Shown piece after piece: positions 43,346 through 52,003 of a stretch of DNA of 64,000 nucleotides. Both the position numbers and the translations under genes were made by a program. The notes under the pieces are model-generated. The model worked only from the letters and a program-made list of their open reading frames with translations, had not been told where the DNA came from and did no database searches. The stretch spans positions 1 to 64,000 of the forward strand of contig JAFSAU010000038.1 in NCBI GenBank assembly GCA_017442155.1, read 5' to 3'. The number at the start of each line of letters is the position of its first letter. Position 1 is the stretch's first letter. Source of the stretch: Clostridia bacterium. GTDB taxonomy: Bacteria > Bacillota > Clostridia > UMGS1883 > UMGS1540.

Positions 43346-44580
43346 TTTTCTTCCTCCAATATAAAACGCAGTTCGCCGTTTTCCGGCAGCACAGATGCGG
43401 GCAGCGTGATGCTTTCCATCTCGCCCGGTGCCATTTTTGCTCTCTTCTTCGTAAACAGGCGTTTTTCACCGGAATAAACGCTGACAGAAGCATTCCTGTA
43501 AACAGCCGCAACCCGGAAATATACGGTCGTGTCTGCTTTTTCCGTGATTTTCTGTGGCACGGTGTAGCGGATTCGGCCGTCCGTGCGGAGCAAAAGGTCC
43601 ACGTTTTTCTCCTGTGCTCCGCGCAGATACGTCGCCGCACTTTTGCCGGCCGTGGCTGCTTCTTCGGAAACGTAGTCCACCAGATCATGCACATGCAGTA
43701 CATTGCCGCAGGCAAAAATGCCGGGAACTGACGTCTCCCGTGCCGCCGTCACTGCCGCGCCGCCGGTCACCGGGTCTAAGGCAATTCCGGCGCAAAGCGA
43801 CAGCTCATTTTCCGGAATGAGGCCCACAGAGAGAAGCAGGGTGTCGCAGGAAATATATTCCTCTGTGCCGGGAATGGGGCGTCTGTCCGCATCCACTTCG
43901 GCTATGGTAACCCCGGTGAGGCGTTCCCGGCCATGAATTTCCGTCACAGTATGGGAAAGCTTCAGCGGAATCGAAAAGTCGTGCAGACACTGCTGGATAT
44001 TCCGCGCAAGACCGCCGGAGTAAGGCATCAGCTCGCACACGGCTTTCACCTTTGCACCTTCAAGCGTCATTCGCCGGGCCATAATCAGCCCGATGTCGCC
44101 GGAACCGAGAATTACCGCCTCGCGTCCCACGCTGTACCCTGCACAGTTCATCAGCTTCTGGGCAGTTCCGGCACTGAAGATACCGGCGGGCCTTGTCCCC
44201 GGTGTGGCCAGCGCACCCCGCGGCCGCTCACGGCAGCCCATTGCAAGAATGATGGCCCGTGCTTCTACAGTAAAAATTCCGTCTGTAGCGTTGGTCGCCG
44301 TAATCACCTTTTCAGGGGAAATGGACAACACCATTGTCTCTGTCTTATATTCTATCTCTTTTTCCACCACTTTGTCAATATATTTCCACGCATATTCCGG
44401 TCCGGTCAGCTCTTCGCCGAAGGTGTGGAGACCGAAGCCGTTATGTACGCACTGCTGTAATATACCGCCAAGTGCCTGGTCGCGTTCTAAAATCAGGATA
44501 TCTTCTACGCCTGCTTCCCGTGCCGCCAGTGCCGCCGCCATGCCTGCCGGGCCGCCGCCGATAATCACTAAATCCCGCAT
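43342..44580 (-). CDS. FAD/NAD(P)-dependent oxidoreductase (GlpB-like subunit)
   Basis: The 412-residue flavoprotein has an N-terminal FAD site 'IIGGGPAGMAAALAAREAGV' and a central NAD site 'REAVILGSGDIGLIMARRM', with 'GIFACGNVLHVHDLVDYVS' near the C-terminus. In Clostridia this gene lies between the glpA-like gene and the DUF1667 gene and passes electrons from glycerol-3-phosphate. It overlaps the glpA-like gene by 13 bp, so translation is coupled. Confidence 0.87.
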   Translation of the reverse strand: MRDLVIIGGGPAGMAAALAAREAGVEDILILERDQALGGILQQCVHNGFGLHTFGEELTGPEYAWKYIDKVVEKEIEYKTETMVLSISPEKVITATNATDGIFTVEARAIILAMGCRERPRGALATPGTRPAGIFSAGTAQKLMNCAGYSVGREAVILGSGDIGLIMARRMTLEGAKVKAVCELMPYSGGLARNIQQCLHDFSIPLKLSHTVTEIHGRERLTGVTIAEVDADRRPIPGTEEYISCDTLLLSVGLIPENELSLCAGIALDPVTGGAAVTAARETSVPGIFACGNVLHVHDLVDYVSEEAATAGKSAATYLRGAQEKNVDLLLRTDGRIRYTVPQKITEKADTTVYFRVAAVYRNASVSVYSGEKRLFTKKRAKMAPGEMESITLPASVLPENGELRFILEEEK

Positions 44581-46007
44581 GTGGTATCCTCCTTATCTGT
44601 TAAAATCCGGGATGCTCCGCCGCATTTCGTTACTGCTTCGGGCCGTATGCCCTGTTCTGCAGCAATAAGCTCCAAAATTCGCGGCATACAGAAGCCGCCC
44701 TGACATCGCCCCATCTGTGCCCGGGTACGGCGTTTTACGCCGTCAAGGTCGCGGGCCTTTGGATTTTGCCTGAGTGCCGCCAGAATTTCGCCTTCGGTTA
44801 CGCCTTCACACCGGCAGACGATTTTTCCATAGGCCGGTTCTTTTGCAATTACGGCGTTCTTTTCTTCTGCTGTCATTTCGCGGAATGCATGGGCAGAAGC
44901 CCGGTGCGGATTGTATGCCGGATTTTCTTCCGGTGAAAGTCCTTTTTCCAGAAGCAGGGTAACGAGATACTCTGCCACCGCCGGTGCCGCTGTCAGCCCC
45001 GGTGATTCAATTCCTGCCGCGTGAAGCACGCCGCTTTCCCCGAAGGTGAGAATGAAATCTCCGGTGTTGCCCACAGCCCGGAGTCCGGAAAAGGAGGTGA
45101 TAGTCTTATGGAAGGGAATCGCCTCTACCATCCCGGCGGCCTGGCGGCGCACCCGTTCTGTTCCTTCGGCCGTAATGCGGGTATCCTCTTTATTTTCCAG
45201 GTCCTCTGCCGTGGGACCGAGAAGGAGATTACCGTCCACCGTAGGGGAGACGAGAATGCCTTTTCCCATTTTGCCGGGGGCCTTGAATACCGTGGACCGC
45301 ACCAGGCTGCCCGCCGTTTTGTCAAGTAAAAGATATTCGCCCCTTCTGGGATGAATGGAGAAGAAGCTGTCTCCGCAAAGCCGGGCCACACTGTCCGCAT
45401 GTACACCGGCGGCGTTCAGGACGTACCGGGCGTCCACCTGTTTTTCACCTGCATGTATGCAAAAGCCCTCCGGTGTCTTTTGGATAGCCGAAACGGGGAA
45501 ATCCAAAAACAAATCGGCCCCGTTATCCATGGCGTTCCCTATGGCCGCCACACATAGCTGATAGGGGCAGGTGATTGCCCCGGTGGGGGCATAAAGCGCA
45601 CAGTCTGCTTCGTGCGAAATGTGCGGCTCCATGGCCCTGAGCTCTTCTTTTTCCAGAATCCGCAGCCCTTCCACGCCGTTTTTCTGTCCCCGGTTCAAAA
45701 GCGTTTCCAGTGCCTGGCGGTCCTCGCTGCCGAAGCCTAAAACCAGTGAGCCGTTTCTACGGTAGGGTACGCCAAGCTCCCGGCAGACATCCTCCATCAT
45801 GCGCGACCCTTCCACGTTAAATCGGGCCTTCAGGCTGCCTTCCTTTGCATCAAAGCCTGCATGAACAATGGCAGAGTTGGCCCGGGTTGCGCCCATAGCC
45901 ACGTCGCTTTCCTTTTCTAAAATACAGATTTTCAGCCGGTAGCGGGAGAGGGCACGGGCTGCCATAGCCCCCGTGATGCCGGCACCGATAATTGCGATAT
46001 CGTACAT
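44568..46007 (-). CDS. glpA: Glycerol-3-phosphate dehydrogenase-like FAD protein
   Basis: The 479-residue protein has FAD motif 'IAIIGAGITGAMAARALSRY' at the start, DAO-type core ('ATRANSAIVHAGFDA', 'YVLNAAGVHADSVARL') and a C-terminal [2Fe-2S]-binding domain with 'VCRCEGVTEGEILAAL' and 'RCQGGFCMPRILELI', as in anaerobic GlpA. It should oxidise glycerol-3-phosphate to DHAP. I start it at 46007, after GGAAG; the open frame reaches back through the leader terminator and is not coding. It is the first gene of the operon. Confidence 0.88.
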   Translation of the reverse strand: MYDIAIIGAGITGAMAARALSRYRLKICILEKESDVAMGATRANSAIVHAGFDAKEGSLKARFNVEGSRMMEDVCRELGVPYRRNGSLVLGFGSEDRQALETLLNRGQKNGVEGLRILEKEELRAMEPHISHEADCALYAPTGAITCPYQLCVAAIGNAMDNGADLFLDFPVSAIQKTPEGFCIHAGEKQVDARYVLNAAGVHADSVARLCGDSFFSIHPRRGEYLLLDKTAGSLVRSTVFKAPGKMGKGILVSPTVDGNLLLGPTAEDLENKEDTRITAEGTERVRRQAAGMVEAIPFHKTITSFSGLRAVGNTGDFILTFGESGVLHAAGIESPGLTAAPAVAEYLVTLLLEKGLSPEENPAYNPHRASAHAFREMTAEEKNAVIAKEPAYGKIVCRCEGVTEGEILAALRQNPKARDLDGVKRRTRAQMGRCQGGFCMPRILELIAAEQGIRPEAVTKCGGASRILTDKEDTTCGI

Positions 46008-46032
46008 TTTCTTCTTCCTTTCCAAAATAAAA

Positions 46033-46072
46033 AGACGCCTCAAAACAGCCCGTAGGCTGTCTTGACGCGTCT
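46033..46072 (-). terminator. Leader terminator, likely GlpP antitermination site
   Basis: AGACGC...ACAGCC pairs with GGCTGT...GCGTCT, followed on the minus strand by TTTTTATTTT. It lies between promoter (46094-46122) and glpA start (46007), the position of the glpD leader terminator controlled by GlpP in Bacillus. Confidence 0.75.
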
Positions 46073-46093
46073 CCAAATCTCTGCATCGTATTT

Positions 46094-46122
46094 ATTTTAC
46101 CAGCTTTTTTCCGGTTTGTCAA
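46094..46122 (-). promoter_or_regulatory. Promoter of the glycerol-phosphate operon
   Basis: On the minus strand TTGACA (46117-46122), 17 bp, TAAAAT (46094-46099), 22 bp before the leader terminator. Confidence 0.75.
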
Positions 46123-46162
46123 GCCTTTTTATTTCAAATAAGGAAACTGTCTGGCGCAGATG

Positions 46163-46196
46163 AAAAATAGTGCAGGCATATGCCTGCACTATTTTT
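46163..46196. terminator. Palindromic terminator downstream of RNA copy C
   Basis: AAAAATAGTGCAGGCATATG + CCTGCACTATTTTT is a perfect palindrome with T-rich ends. It lies 40 bp past the copy C terminator and insulates the glp promoter. Confidence 0.75.
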
Positions 46197-46234
46197 CGAT
46201 TTGTGTTGCAACAGTACGGGGTTGGCTTTGGAGC

Positions 46235-46421
46235 AAAAAAATGCGCCGGAGTGAACCGGCGCATGAAAAACGCACAGCTCACTTTGTCGCCAAACAAAAC
46301 CCTATGCCATTTTAAAGAATGAAACGAGCATAAAGAAAGAGCCATGCGTTTTTACCAAAAAGCAAAAACGCATCGTTTCATTCTTTCCAAAATGAAAAAT
46401 ATTCAGGTTTTGTTTGGCAAA
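46235..46421 (-). ncRNA. Structured RNA family, copy C (stand-alone)
   Basis: Promoter TTTACA (46449-46454), 16 bp, TATACT (46427-46432). The RNA begins with GCCAAACAAAACCT (46406-46419), which pairs with AGGGTTTTGTTTGGC (46289-46303, one bulge). The linker GACAAAGTGAGCTGTGCG + TTTTTC and terminator ATGCGCCGG/CCGGCGCAT with T-run (46235-46264) follow. Inner hairpins are GAATGAAACGA/TCGTTTCATTC and ATGCGTTTTT/AAAAACGCAT; the last strand is also complementary to the linker TGCGTTTTT. No gene follows before the next terminator, so this copy may act in trans. Confidence 0.65.
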
Positions 46422-46501
46422 AAACAGTATAGCATAAAAAATGGAATTTGTAAAGCCGTTTCAGAAAAATCATGAAAGAAATTCGATTTTCACCAAAAGG
46501 T

Positions 46502-46530
46502 CTTGACGGACGCGGCGGGGTGCGGTATAA
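46502..46530 (+). promoter_or_regulatory. Promoter for lipoprotein-pdxK pair
   Basis: TTGACG and TATAAT with a 17-bp spacer, about 30 bp before the lipoprotein ATG. Confidence 0.65.
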
Positions 46531-46558
46531 TAAGAGAAAAAAATAAAGGAGCGTTTTT

Positions 46559-46729
46559 ATGCGTAAGCTTTTACTTTGTGCGGCTCTTCTGTCCGTTTGC
46601 CTTTGCGCCGCGTGCGGAAATAAACCTGTGGAAACTGCGCCGACACCTACGCCGGAGCTGGATGTGGAGAGCTTCCTCCGCGGCGAAAATGCGGGACTTA
46701 TCGAGGTACTGGGCGATGGACAGCAATAA
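46559..46729 (+). CDS. Small lipoprotein overlapping pdxK
   Basis: A 56-residue protein starts MRKLLLCAALLSVCLCAACG, a signal peptide with lipobox LCAAC, followed by 'NKPVETAPTPTPELDVES' and a short acidic tail. AAAGGAG and a consensus promoter precede the ATG at 46559. Its last 14 bp overlap the start of the pyridoxamine kinase gene in another frame. Because it is short it would be missed by a 60-residue cut-off. Function is unknown; it may act mainly as a translated leader for the kinase. Confidence 0.65.
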   Translation: MRKLLLCAALLSVCLCAACGNKPVETAPTPTPELDVESFLRGENAGLIEVLGDGQQ

Positions 46730-47573
46730 GCGTCTGCCGGGAAAGGTGGCGGCCGTGCACGACATTGCAGGCTTCGGGCGAAGCTCTCTTACCGTGGTGA
46801 TGCCCACGCTCAGCGTTATGGGGCACCAGGCTTGCCCGGCGCCCACGGCGGTGCTGTCCTCCATCACCGGGTTTTACACCGGGTATGCCATGGAGGATCT
46901 GACTCCCTTCCTGGACAAATGCTTTGCCCACTGGAAGAAGGAAAACTGTGCATTTGACTGTATATATACCGGCTTTATCGGCTCGGCTGAGGGCGTTCGC
47001 GTCACCCGGAGGTTTATCGAAGAAACGGAAGCGAAGCTTGTGGTGGTAGACCCGGTTTTTGCTGATGACGGAAAATGCTACGACTGTTTTGACGATGCCA
47101 TGGCCTGTGCCATGGCTGACCTTATCGGCACGGCGGATGTGATAACGCCGAATCTGACAGAGGCCTGCTTTCTGTCCGGGATCCCGCACCGGCAGGACCT
47201 GGAGACAGCAAGGCAATGTCTGGAGCATCTGTGCAGAAAAACAGCCGGAAATGTGGTGATTACCGGCGTTCCCTGCGGCGATAGCGTGGCAGTACTTCTC
47301 AAGGAGCGGGCGACGGGGAAAACCTATAAAATTGAAAACCCTTATTTACATAGTCACTATCCGGGCACCGGAGACCTTTTTACCTCCGTGCTTACCGGGG
47401 CACTTCTCTCCGGCACATCCCTCCCGCAGGCGGCCGGGAAGGCGGCGGACTTCGTTTTTACGGCTATCCGCACGGCCCAGGAGCATGGAGTGCCCGTTCG
47501 TGAGGGCGTGCCGATGGAGCTTCTGGTTCCGCGGCTTCTGGAAAATCATATGCTTCCGGCGGAGGAATTTTAG
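46716..47573 (+). CDS. pdxK: Pyridoxamine/pyridoxal kinase
   Basis: The 285-residue PfkB-superfamily kinase makes pyridoxal 5'-phosphate vitamers. It has 'VAAVHDIAGFGRSSLTVV' at the start (substrate-binding), 'VVVDPVFADDGKCYDCFDD', and the C-terminal anion-hole and catalytic Asp 'SHYPGTGDLFTSVLTGALL'. This fits PdxY/PdxK of Clostridia. The open frame extends further upstream, but that part lies in the lipoprotein gene; I start at 46716, where it overlaps that gene by 14 bp and translation is likely coupled. Confidence 0.9.
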   Translation: MDSNKRLPGKVAAVHDIAGFGRSSLTVVMPTLSVMGHQACPAPTAVLSSITGFYTGYAMEDLTPFLDKCFAHWKKENCAFDCIYTGFIGSAEGVRVTRRFIEETEAKLVVVDPVFADDGKCYDCFDDAMACAMADLIGTADVITPNLTEACFLSGIPHRQDLETARQCLEHLCRKTAGNVVITGVPCGDSVAVLLKERATGKTYKIENPYLHSHYPGTGDLFTSVLTGALLSGTSLPQAAGKAADFVFTAIRTAQEHGVPVREGVPMELLVPRLLENHMLPAEEF

Positions 47574-47595
47574 TAAAGGAAACTACATATCACAA

Positions 47596-47635
47596 ACAAT
47601 GCGGTGTAAAATCAATTACACCGCATTGTTTTTAT
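47596..47635. terminator. Bidirectional terminator, pdxK / SLH gene
   Basis: ACAATGCGGTGTAA pairs with TTACACCGCATTGT, then TTTTT; it lies between convergent genes. Confidence 0.85.
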
Positions 47636-47642
47636 ATATTTT

Positions 47643-50117
47643 TTATTTTCGGGTTGCAATAACGATTCTGACTTTTCCACCTGCCGACGGCTCTTTATCA
47701 TAGTAAGCTGTTAAGGTATGGCTGTCGGTGTTTATGTCGCTTACCTTCAGCTGGGAATAAGTGTAGTCGCTGTTTTTGCGGTAGATATCGGCGTCGGTGA
47801 TGTCGTACCGGCTGCCGTCCGCATACTGTATATACGAGGCGTTAATGCTTTTCACAACGCCGGTAACCTCAGAAAGACGTGTCATACTGTAAATCTTACC
47901 GCCGCTGTAGGTAAACCGGGTAGGAGCACCCGAACCGATGGAGTACGATGTACCGTTGGTCTGGTATGTGCCCGTACTGCCGTCAATCATGTATTTATAG
48001 GAGCCGGAAACGTTCATACCGGCGGAGATGTTCTTGGCACTGGTAACCACACCATAGGAATGGAGGTCCCCCGTCACATCGCTGAGGATAAGCTCGCTGA
48101 TGCGGTTTTGGCTGTCCCTGGCGACATACAGGACGTCCTTTTCCTGAATTGTCACACCGTCCAGCCGCTGCAGAAATACACTGCCTGCCGCGCCGCCCGT
48201 GTAGGAGTCCGGCCCGTACACCTCCAGAATTTTCACCTGGGGAGAAAGAGCATCACTGCCAAGAGTACCCGCAGAAGCGTCCACCTTGCCGGACACGCCT
48301 GCACTTTCGGAAAGCGTTGCCGAAACCTTGCCGTCGGAGAAGGACAAGGTGACGATGCGGTTCAGTAGCGCATCATAGTCTTTGTCGGCTTCAAATTCAT
48401 AGGTATTGCCGCCGGCGTCCACAATGGACAGCATGTACCCGGAGTAGGATTCGCCTAAAGAAGTTTCGTACAGCCTTGTGCCGGTGGATTGTACAAACCC
48501 TGCCACATCGGCAGAAGCTCCGGAGGTCAGCACATCGGCCACACTCCCTTCGCGGCCGAGAAGCAGCGTGACAGTGTCACCGTAAGAGAACGCACCGCCC
48601 GTAGCCAGCTTGTTGAAGGCTTCCAGACCTTCAATGGCATAGCTTGTGCCGGAAATGTTGACGGTGGAGGGCGTATCCTTGGAGGGAGATGCACTCTTGT
48701 ACACGCCGGTAATCTTATCCGAATAGGCCAGCACCATGTTAAGGGCTTCGGAATAGTAGAGAATGTCATAGGTTTCGATGTCGGAGGCGGAGACCTTCTG
48801 CCCGTCCCGCATAATAGCCGTGGAGCTGTTTATGGGGAACTGTCCGCTCCAGGCGGCGTTTTGTACCGTGTAGGGGCCGTCTACGCCGTCGGTGTTGAGA
48901 ATTACATAATCCACATCATTGTCTTCGTCATATACAATCTGCAGGATATCGCCCATTTGCAGGGTGGCTTTTATCAGCGTTCCGGTGGCTCTGGTACCTT
49001 CGTACAGTGTTACGCCGTCCTCCAGCTTCACTTTTTCCATAACGCCGTTTTTATAGGTGATGATTCCATCGCTCAGGACAGAATATACGGCATAGGTTTT
49101 CACGGTCATCGCATCTGTAGTACCGGGAGTGCTTTTCCGGAGAAGTCCGTATTCCACTGCACCGTCCGCATCGTAAAAGAGGGTAAAGGTATTTCCTTTT
49201 TTGGCATCCGTGCAGGCCTTGCCGTAGGTAGTAGCACCGGATTTATAATATACCGTGAGGGTATCCTCCCAGTTATAAATCATATCATCCAGCACAAGGT
49301 CAGAGCCGATTGTATCGGTAACGGTATAGGTCCGGGTGGTTTGTGCTTTGGGGACGAAAGCAACAATGGTGTCCCCATTTTCCAGAAACAGCTCTCCGGT
49401 ACGGCCAATCCAGTCATCGGAGAAATGCGCACCTTTCTTAAATGTACCGCTGGAGGTAACAACCTTGGAAGCGGCCACGGAGGTATCCTCCCGGCTGGTG
49501 GCAATCATAATCACGTTTTCCTGGGAGGTACAGTCGAGAACGGAAAGATATTCCGTGGTTTGCCCCTTCAGATTCTGGTCCAGCAGATTATACAGGAGGG
49601 TTACCGTGTCGCTACGGGTGATTGCATCGCTGTAGCTGAGGGAAATCCCGTCGCAAAGGCCCAGGTCCTCGGCAATAGCCATGTGACCCTGGGGCCAGGC
49701 GGCACCGAAATCACTGTTCTGATAGCCGAGGAGGCGCAGAAAAACAGCCGTGGCCTCGGCGTAGGTGATAGGTTCATCGGGCCGGAAAGTGGAATCCAGA
49801 TAGCCGTTTACATACCCCTTCCGGGCGGCCAGCTGGATATAGGGTGCGGACCAGAGTATGTGCGGCACATCCGAATAGGGAGAAACGGACAGGTGGCCCG
49901 AAACCAACTTGCGGTCCGGGGAAGCGGCCACGGCAACCTTGGTGAATTCTGCCCTTGTCAGATTGTTTTCCAGACGGTAGGACCCGTCCTCATACCCTTC
50001 AAAAATGCCCAGGCTGTCCAGAAGAACCAGACGTTCGTCCACCTCTGCCGCGAAGGCAGGAGAAGCGGAGAGAAAAAGCGTGGCGGCCAGAAGTGCCGCA
50101 GTTATTTTTTTAAGCAT
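47643..50117 (-). CDS. Large SLH-domain surface protein
   Basis: The 824-residue protein has a signal peptide (MLKKITAALLAATLFLSA...AFAAE) and three N-terminal S-layer homology repeats (about 28-190; 'FEGYEDGSYRLENNLTRAEF', 'VNGYLDSTFRPDEPITYAEA' and 'LGLCDGISLSYSDAITRSDT'), which bind pyruvylated cell-wall polymers. The remaining 600 residues are repeated beta units with sequences like 'GDIVAFV', 'DTLTVYYKSG' and 'KDVLYVARDSQNRISELILS', resembling a run of small barrel-like domains. No enzyme motif is seen. It is 17 bp downstream of the MacB-like permease gene, so it may be made together with the exporter, and could be its partner at the wall. Confidence 0.85.
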   Translation of the reverse strand: MLKKITAALLAATLFLSASPAFAAEVDERLVLLDSLGIFEGYEDGSYRLENNLTRAEFTKVAVAASPDRKLVSGHLSVSPYSDVPHILWSAPYIQLAARKGYVNGYLDSTFRPDEPITYAEATAVFLRLLGYQNSDFGAAWPQGHMAIAEDLGLCDGISLSYSDAITRSDTVTLLYNLLDQNLKGQTTEYLSVLDCTSQENVIMIATSREDTSVAASKVVTSSGTFKKGAHFSDDWIGRTGELFLENGDTIVAFVPKAQTTRTYTVTDTIGSDLVLDDMIYNWEDTLTVYYKSGATTYGKACTDAKKGNTFTLFYDADGAVEYGLLRKSTPGTTDAMTVKTYAVYSVLSDGIITYKNGVMEKVKLEDGVTLYEGTRATGTLIKATLQMGDILQIVYDEDNDVDYVILNTDGVDGPYTVQNAAWSGQFPINSSTAIMRDGQKVSASDIETYDILYYSEALNMVLAYSDKITGVYKSASPSKDTPSTVNISGTSYAIEGLEAFNKLATGGAFSYGDTVTLLLGREGSVADVLTSGASADVAGFVQSTGTRLYETSLGESYSGYMLSIVDAGGNTYEFEADKDYDALLNRIVTLSFSDGKVSATLSESAGVSGKVDASAGTLGSDALSPQVKILEVYGPDSYTGGAAGSVFLQRLDGVTIQEKDVLYVARDSQNRISELILSDVTGDLHSYGVVTSAKNISAGMNVSGSYKYMIDGSTGTYQTNGTSYSIGSGAPTRFTYSGGKIYSMTRLSEVTGVVKSINASYIQYADGSRYDITDADIYRKNSDYTYSQLKVSDINTDSHTLTAYYDKEPSAGGKVRIVIATRK

Positions 50118-50134
50118 ACATATCTGCTCCTTTC

Positions 50135-51307
50135 TTACTCATAGCGAAGTGCATCAATGGGGTTGAGGCGAGAGGCTTTTCTGGCCGGGAAATAGCCGAA
50201 TCCGATGCCGATGGCGGCGGAAACGGAGAAAGCAACCAGAATGGAGGGCACCGAAAGCGTAAACGGAATCCCGATGAGATTCGCCGCGATGGACGCGCCG
50301 CCGATACCCAGCCCGATTCCGATGATGCCGCCGATGCCGCTGGTAACGCAGGCCTCTACCAGAAATTGCCCTAAAATATCCCAGGGGGTTGCACCTAAGG
50401 ATTTCCGGATACCGATTTCACGGGTTCGCTCCGTAACGGAAACCAGCATAATATTCATGACGCCGATACCGCCCACAAGAAGGGAGACGGCGGCAATGCC
50501 GACAAGCATGGTGGTCATCATCCCGATCAGCTTATTCAGCTCTTCGATAATGGCGGCCTGGTCTATCAGTGTGAAATAGTCGTCGGAATCGAATTTTCCC
50601 AGAAGAAAGCGTTCCAAAAGGTCGTTTGCAGCATCAATCGTATCCTTTGTGGCGGCACTGACGCTGTAGGTGCTGATATTCCCCCGGCCGATTTGCTTGG
50701 CAGTGGTATACGGAATCAGCAAAGCATTGTCACTGCCGAAAGAAGAGCTGTTGGCAGTTTCCTCCAGAACGCCTACAACCGTAAAGGCAACACCGTTTAC
50801 CGATAGTGTCTGCTCCAGTGGATTTTGCCCGTCAAACAGCTCCTTGACAAGATATGTGCCGATAACACAGTTTTTACTGCGTTCGTTTATATCTGTAAAG
50901 AAAAGGGACCGGCCTGCCTGGAGCGTCTGCTGTTTAATTTCATCATAATATTCATTTACACCCGTGGCCTGCAGTGTGACATTGGTGTTTCCTACCTTGG
51001 CAGTGGCGGGAACAGAGAGGGAGGGGGAAATATAGCCGATGATATCCGGGTTATCAAGAGCAAGCTCCTGCATTTCCTCCGGAGACACACTGCGGTTTCC
51101 GCCGCGCCCGGAAATGCTTACGGTAATCAGATTCGCACCCATATCCTCAAAGGTAGAGATAACATAGTTTGTCAGGCTGGACATAAGGCTTACAATGATA
51201 ATAACCGCCGCCACACCGATGATAATGCCCAGCATGGTAAGGAAGGAACGCAGTTTGCTGGCACCCAGACTTTTCAGGGCCAGACGGAAGGATTGCTGTA
51301 GATTCAT
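50135..51307 (-). CDS. MacB-like ABC transporter permease
   Basis: The 390-residue permease has one N-terminal membrane segment (MLGIIIGVAAVIIIVSLMSS), a large extracytoplasmic MacB-type domain ('SVPATAKVGNTNVTLQATGV') and three C-terminal segments with the FtsX core 'TERTREIGIRKSLGATPWDI'. It works with the ATPase and membrane-fusion protein encoded upstream. Its start overlaps the ATPase stop by 4 bp. Substrates may be peptides or lipoprotein-like molecules. Confidence 0.92.
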   Translation of the reverse strand: MNLQQSFRLALKSLGASKLRSFLTMLGIIIGVAAVIIIVSLMSSLTNYVISTFEDMGANLITVSISGRGGNRSVSPEEMQELALDNPDIIGYISPSLSVPATAKVGNTNVTLQATGVNEYYDEIKQQTLQAGRSLFFTDINERSKNCVIGTYLVKELFDGQNPLEQTLSVNGVAFTVVGVLEETANSSSFGSDNALLIPYTTAKQIGRGNISTYSVSAATKDTIDAANDLLERFLLGKFDSDDYFTLIDQAAIIEELNKLIGMMTTMLVGIAAVSLLVGGIGVMNIMLVSVTERTREIGIRKSLGATPWDILGQFLVEACVTSGIGGIIGIGLGIGGASIAANLIGIPFTLSVPSILVAFSVSAAIGIGFGYFPARKASRLNPIDALRYE

Positions 51308-51990
51308 GCCTCCGCCTCCTTTCGGGTGTCGGAGGTGATGATGCCGTCATGAATCCGGACAACGCGGGGAATTTCTTCAGCGATAGAGTTATCGTGGGTA
51401 ATGAGCACAATCGTATTGCCCTCCCGGTGCAGCTGTTTCATAAATTCCAGCACCTCGCGGCCCGTTTTCGAGTCCAGTGCCCCCGTCGGCTCATCGGCCA
51501 GAATCACAGGCGGCTGTCCGGCAAGGGCGCGGGCAATGGAGACGCGCTGCTGCTGACCACCGGAAAGCTGGGTGGGCAATTTTTTTGCCCTGTCCGCAAT
51601 GCCGACCCGGTCCAAAGCTTCCAGTGCCATTTTTCGCCGCTCTGCGGAGGGAACACCGCGGTAGAGAAGCGGAAGCTCCACGTTTTCAATCACGTTCAGC
51701 TTCGGAATCAGATTGTACTGCTGAAACACAAATCCCAGCCGCTGATTCCGCACGTGGGCCAGCTCTTTTTCATGCATGGTGCTCACGTCAATGCCGTCCA
51801 GCTGATAGGTACCGCTGGTGGGTACATCAAGGCAGCCGATAATGTTCATACAAGTGGATTTGCCGGAGCCGGAGGAGCCCACAATGGCCACAAACTCCCC
51901 CTTTTCCACATGGAGCGAGATGCCGTCCAGTGCCCGGATTTCGCTGTCGCCGTCGGAATAAATTTTATAGATATCTGTCAATCGAATCAA
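51304..51990 (-). CDS. MacB/LolD-type ABC ATPase
   Basis: The 228-residue ATPase has Walker A 'AIVGSSGSGKSTCMNI' (about 35-50), Q-loop 'VFQQYNLIPKL', signature 'LSGGQQQRVSIARAL' and Walker B 'PPVILADEPTGALDS', with the LolD/MacB-type insert. It powers the permease encoded 4 bp overlapping downstream. Start is 13 bp after the adaptor gene's stop, so the three are one operon. Confidence 0.95.
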   Translation of the reverse strand: MIRLTDIYKIYSDGDSEIRALDGISLHVEKGEFVAIVGSSGSGKSTCMNIIGCLDVPTSGTYQLDGIDVSTMHEKELAHVRNQRLGFVFQQYNLIPKLNVIENVELPLLYRGVPSAERRKMALEALDRVGIADRAKKLPTQLSGGQQQRVSIARALAGQPPVILADEPTGALDSKTGREVLEFMKQLHREGNTIVLITHDNSIAEEIPRVVRIHDGIITSDTRKEAEA

Positions 51991-52003
51991 TAGAGAGCCC
52001 TCC

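Noticed and set aside
29418..46454. Reading the three RNAs as retron msr-msd RNAs because of the paired ends
   Set aside because: No reverse transcriptase gene is near any copy, and each ends in a plain intrinsic terminator rather than an msd stem.
48489..50144. A 551-codon rightward ORF opposite the large SLH gene
   Set aside because: Shadow frame; the SLH repeats and signal peptide on the minus strand are clear.
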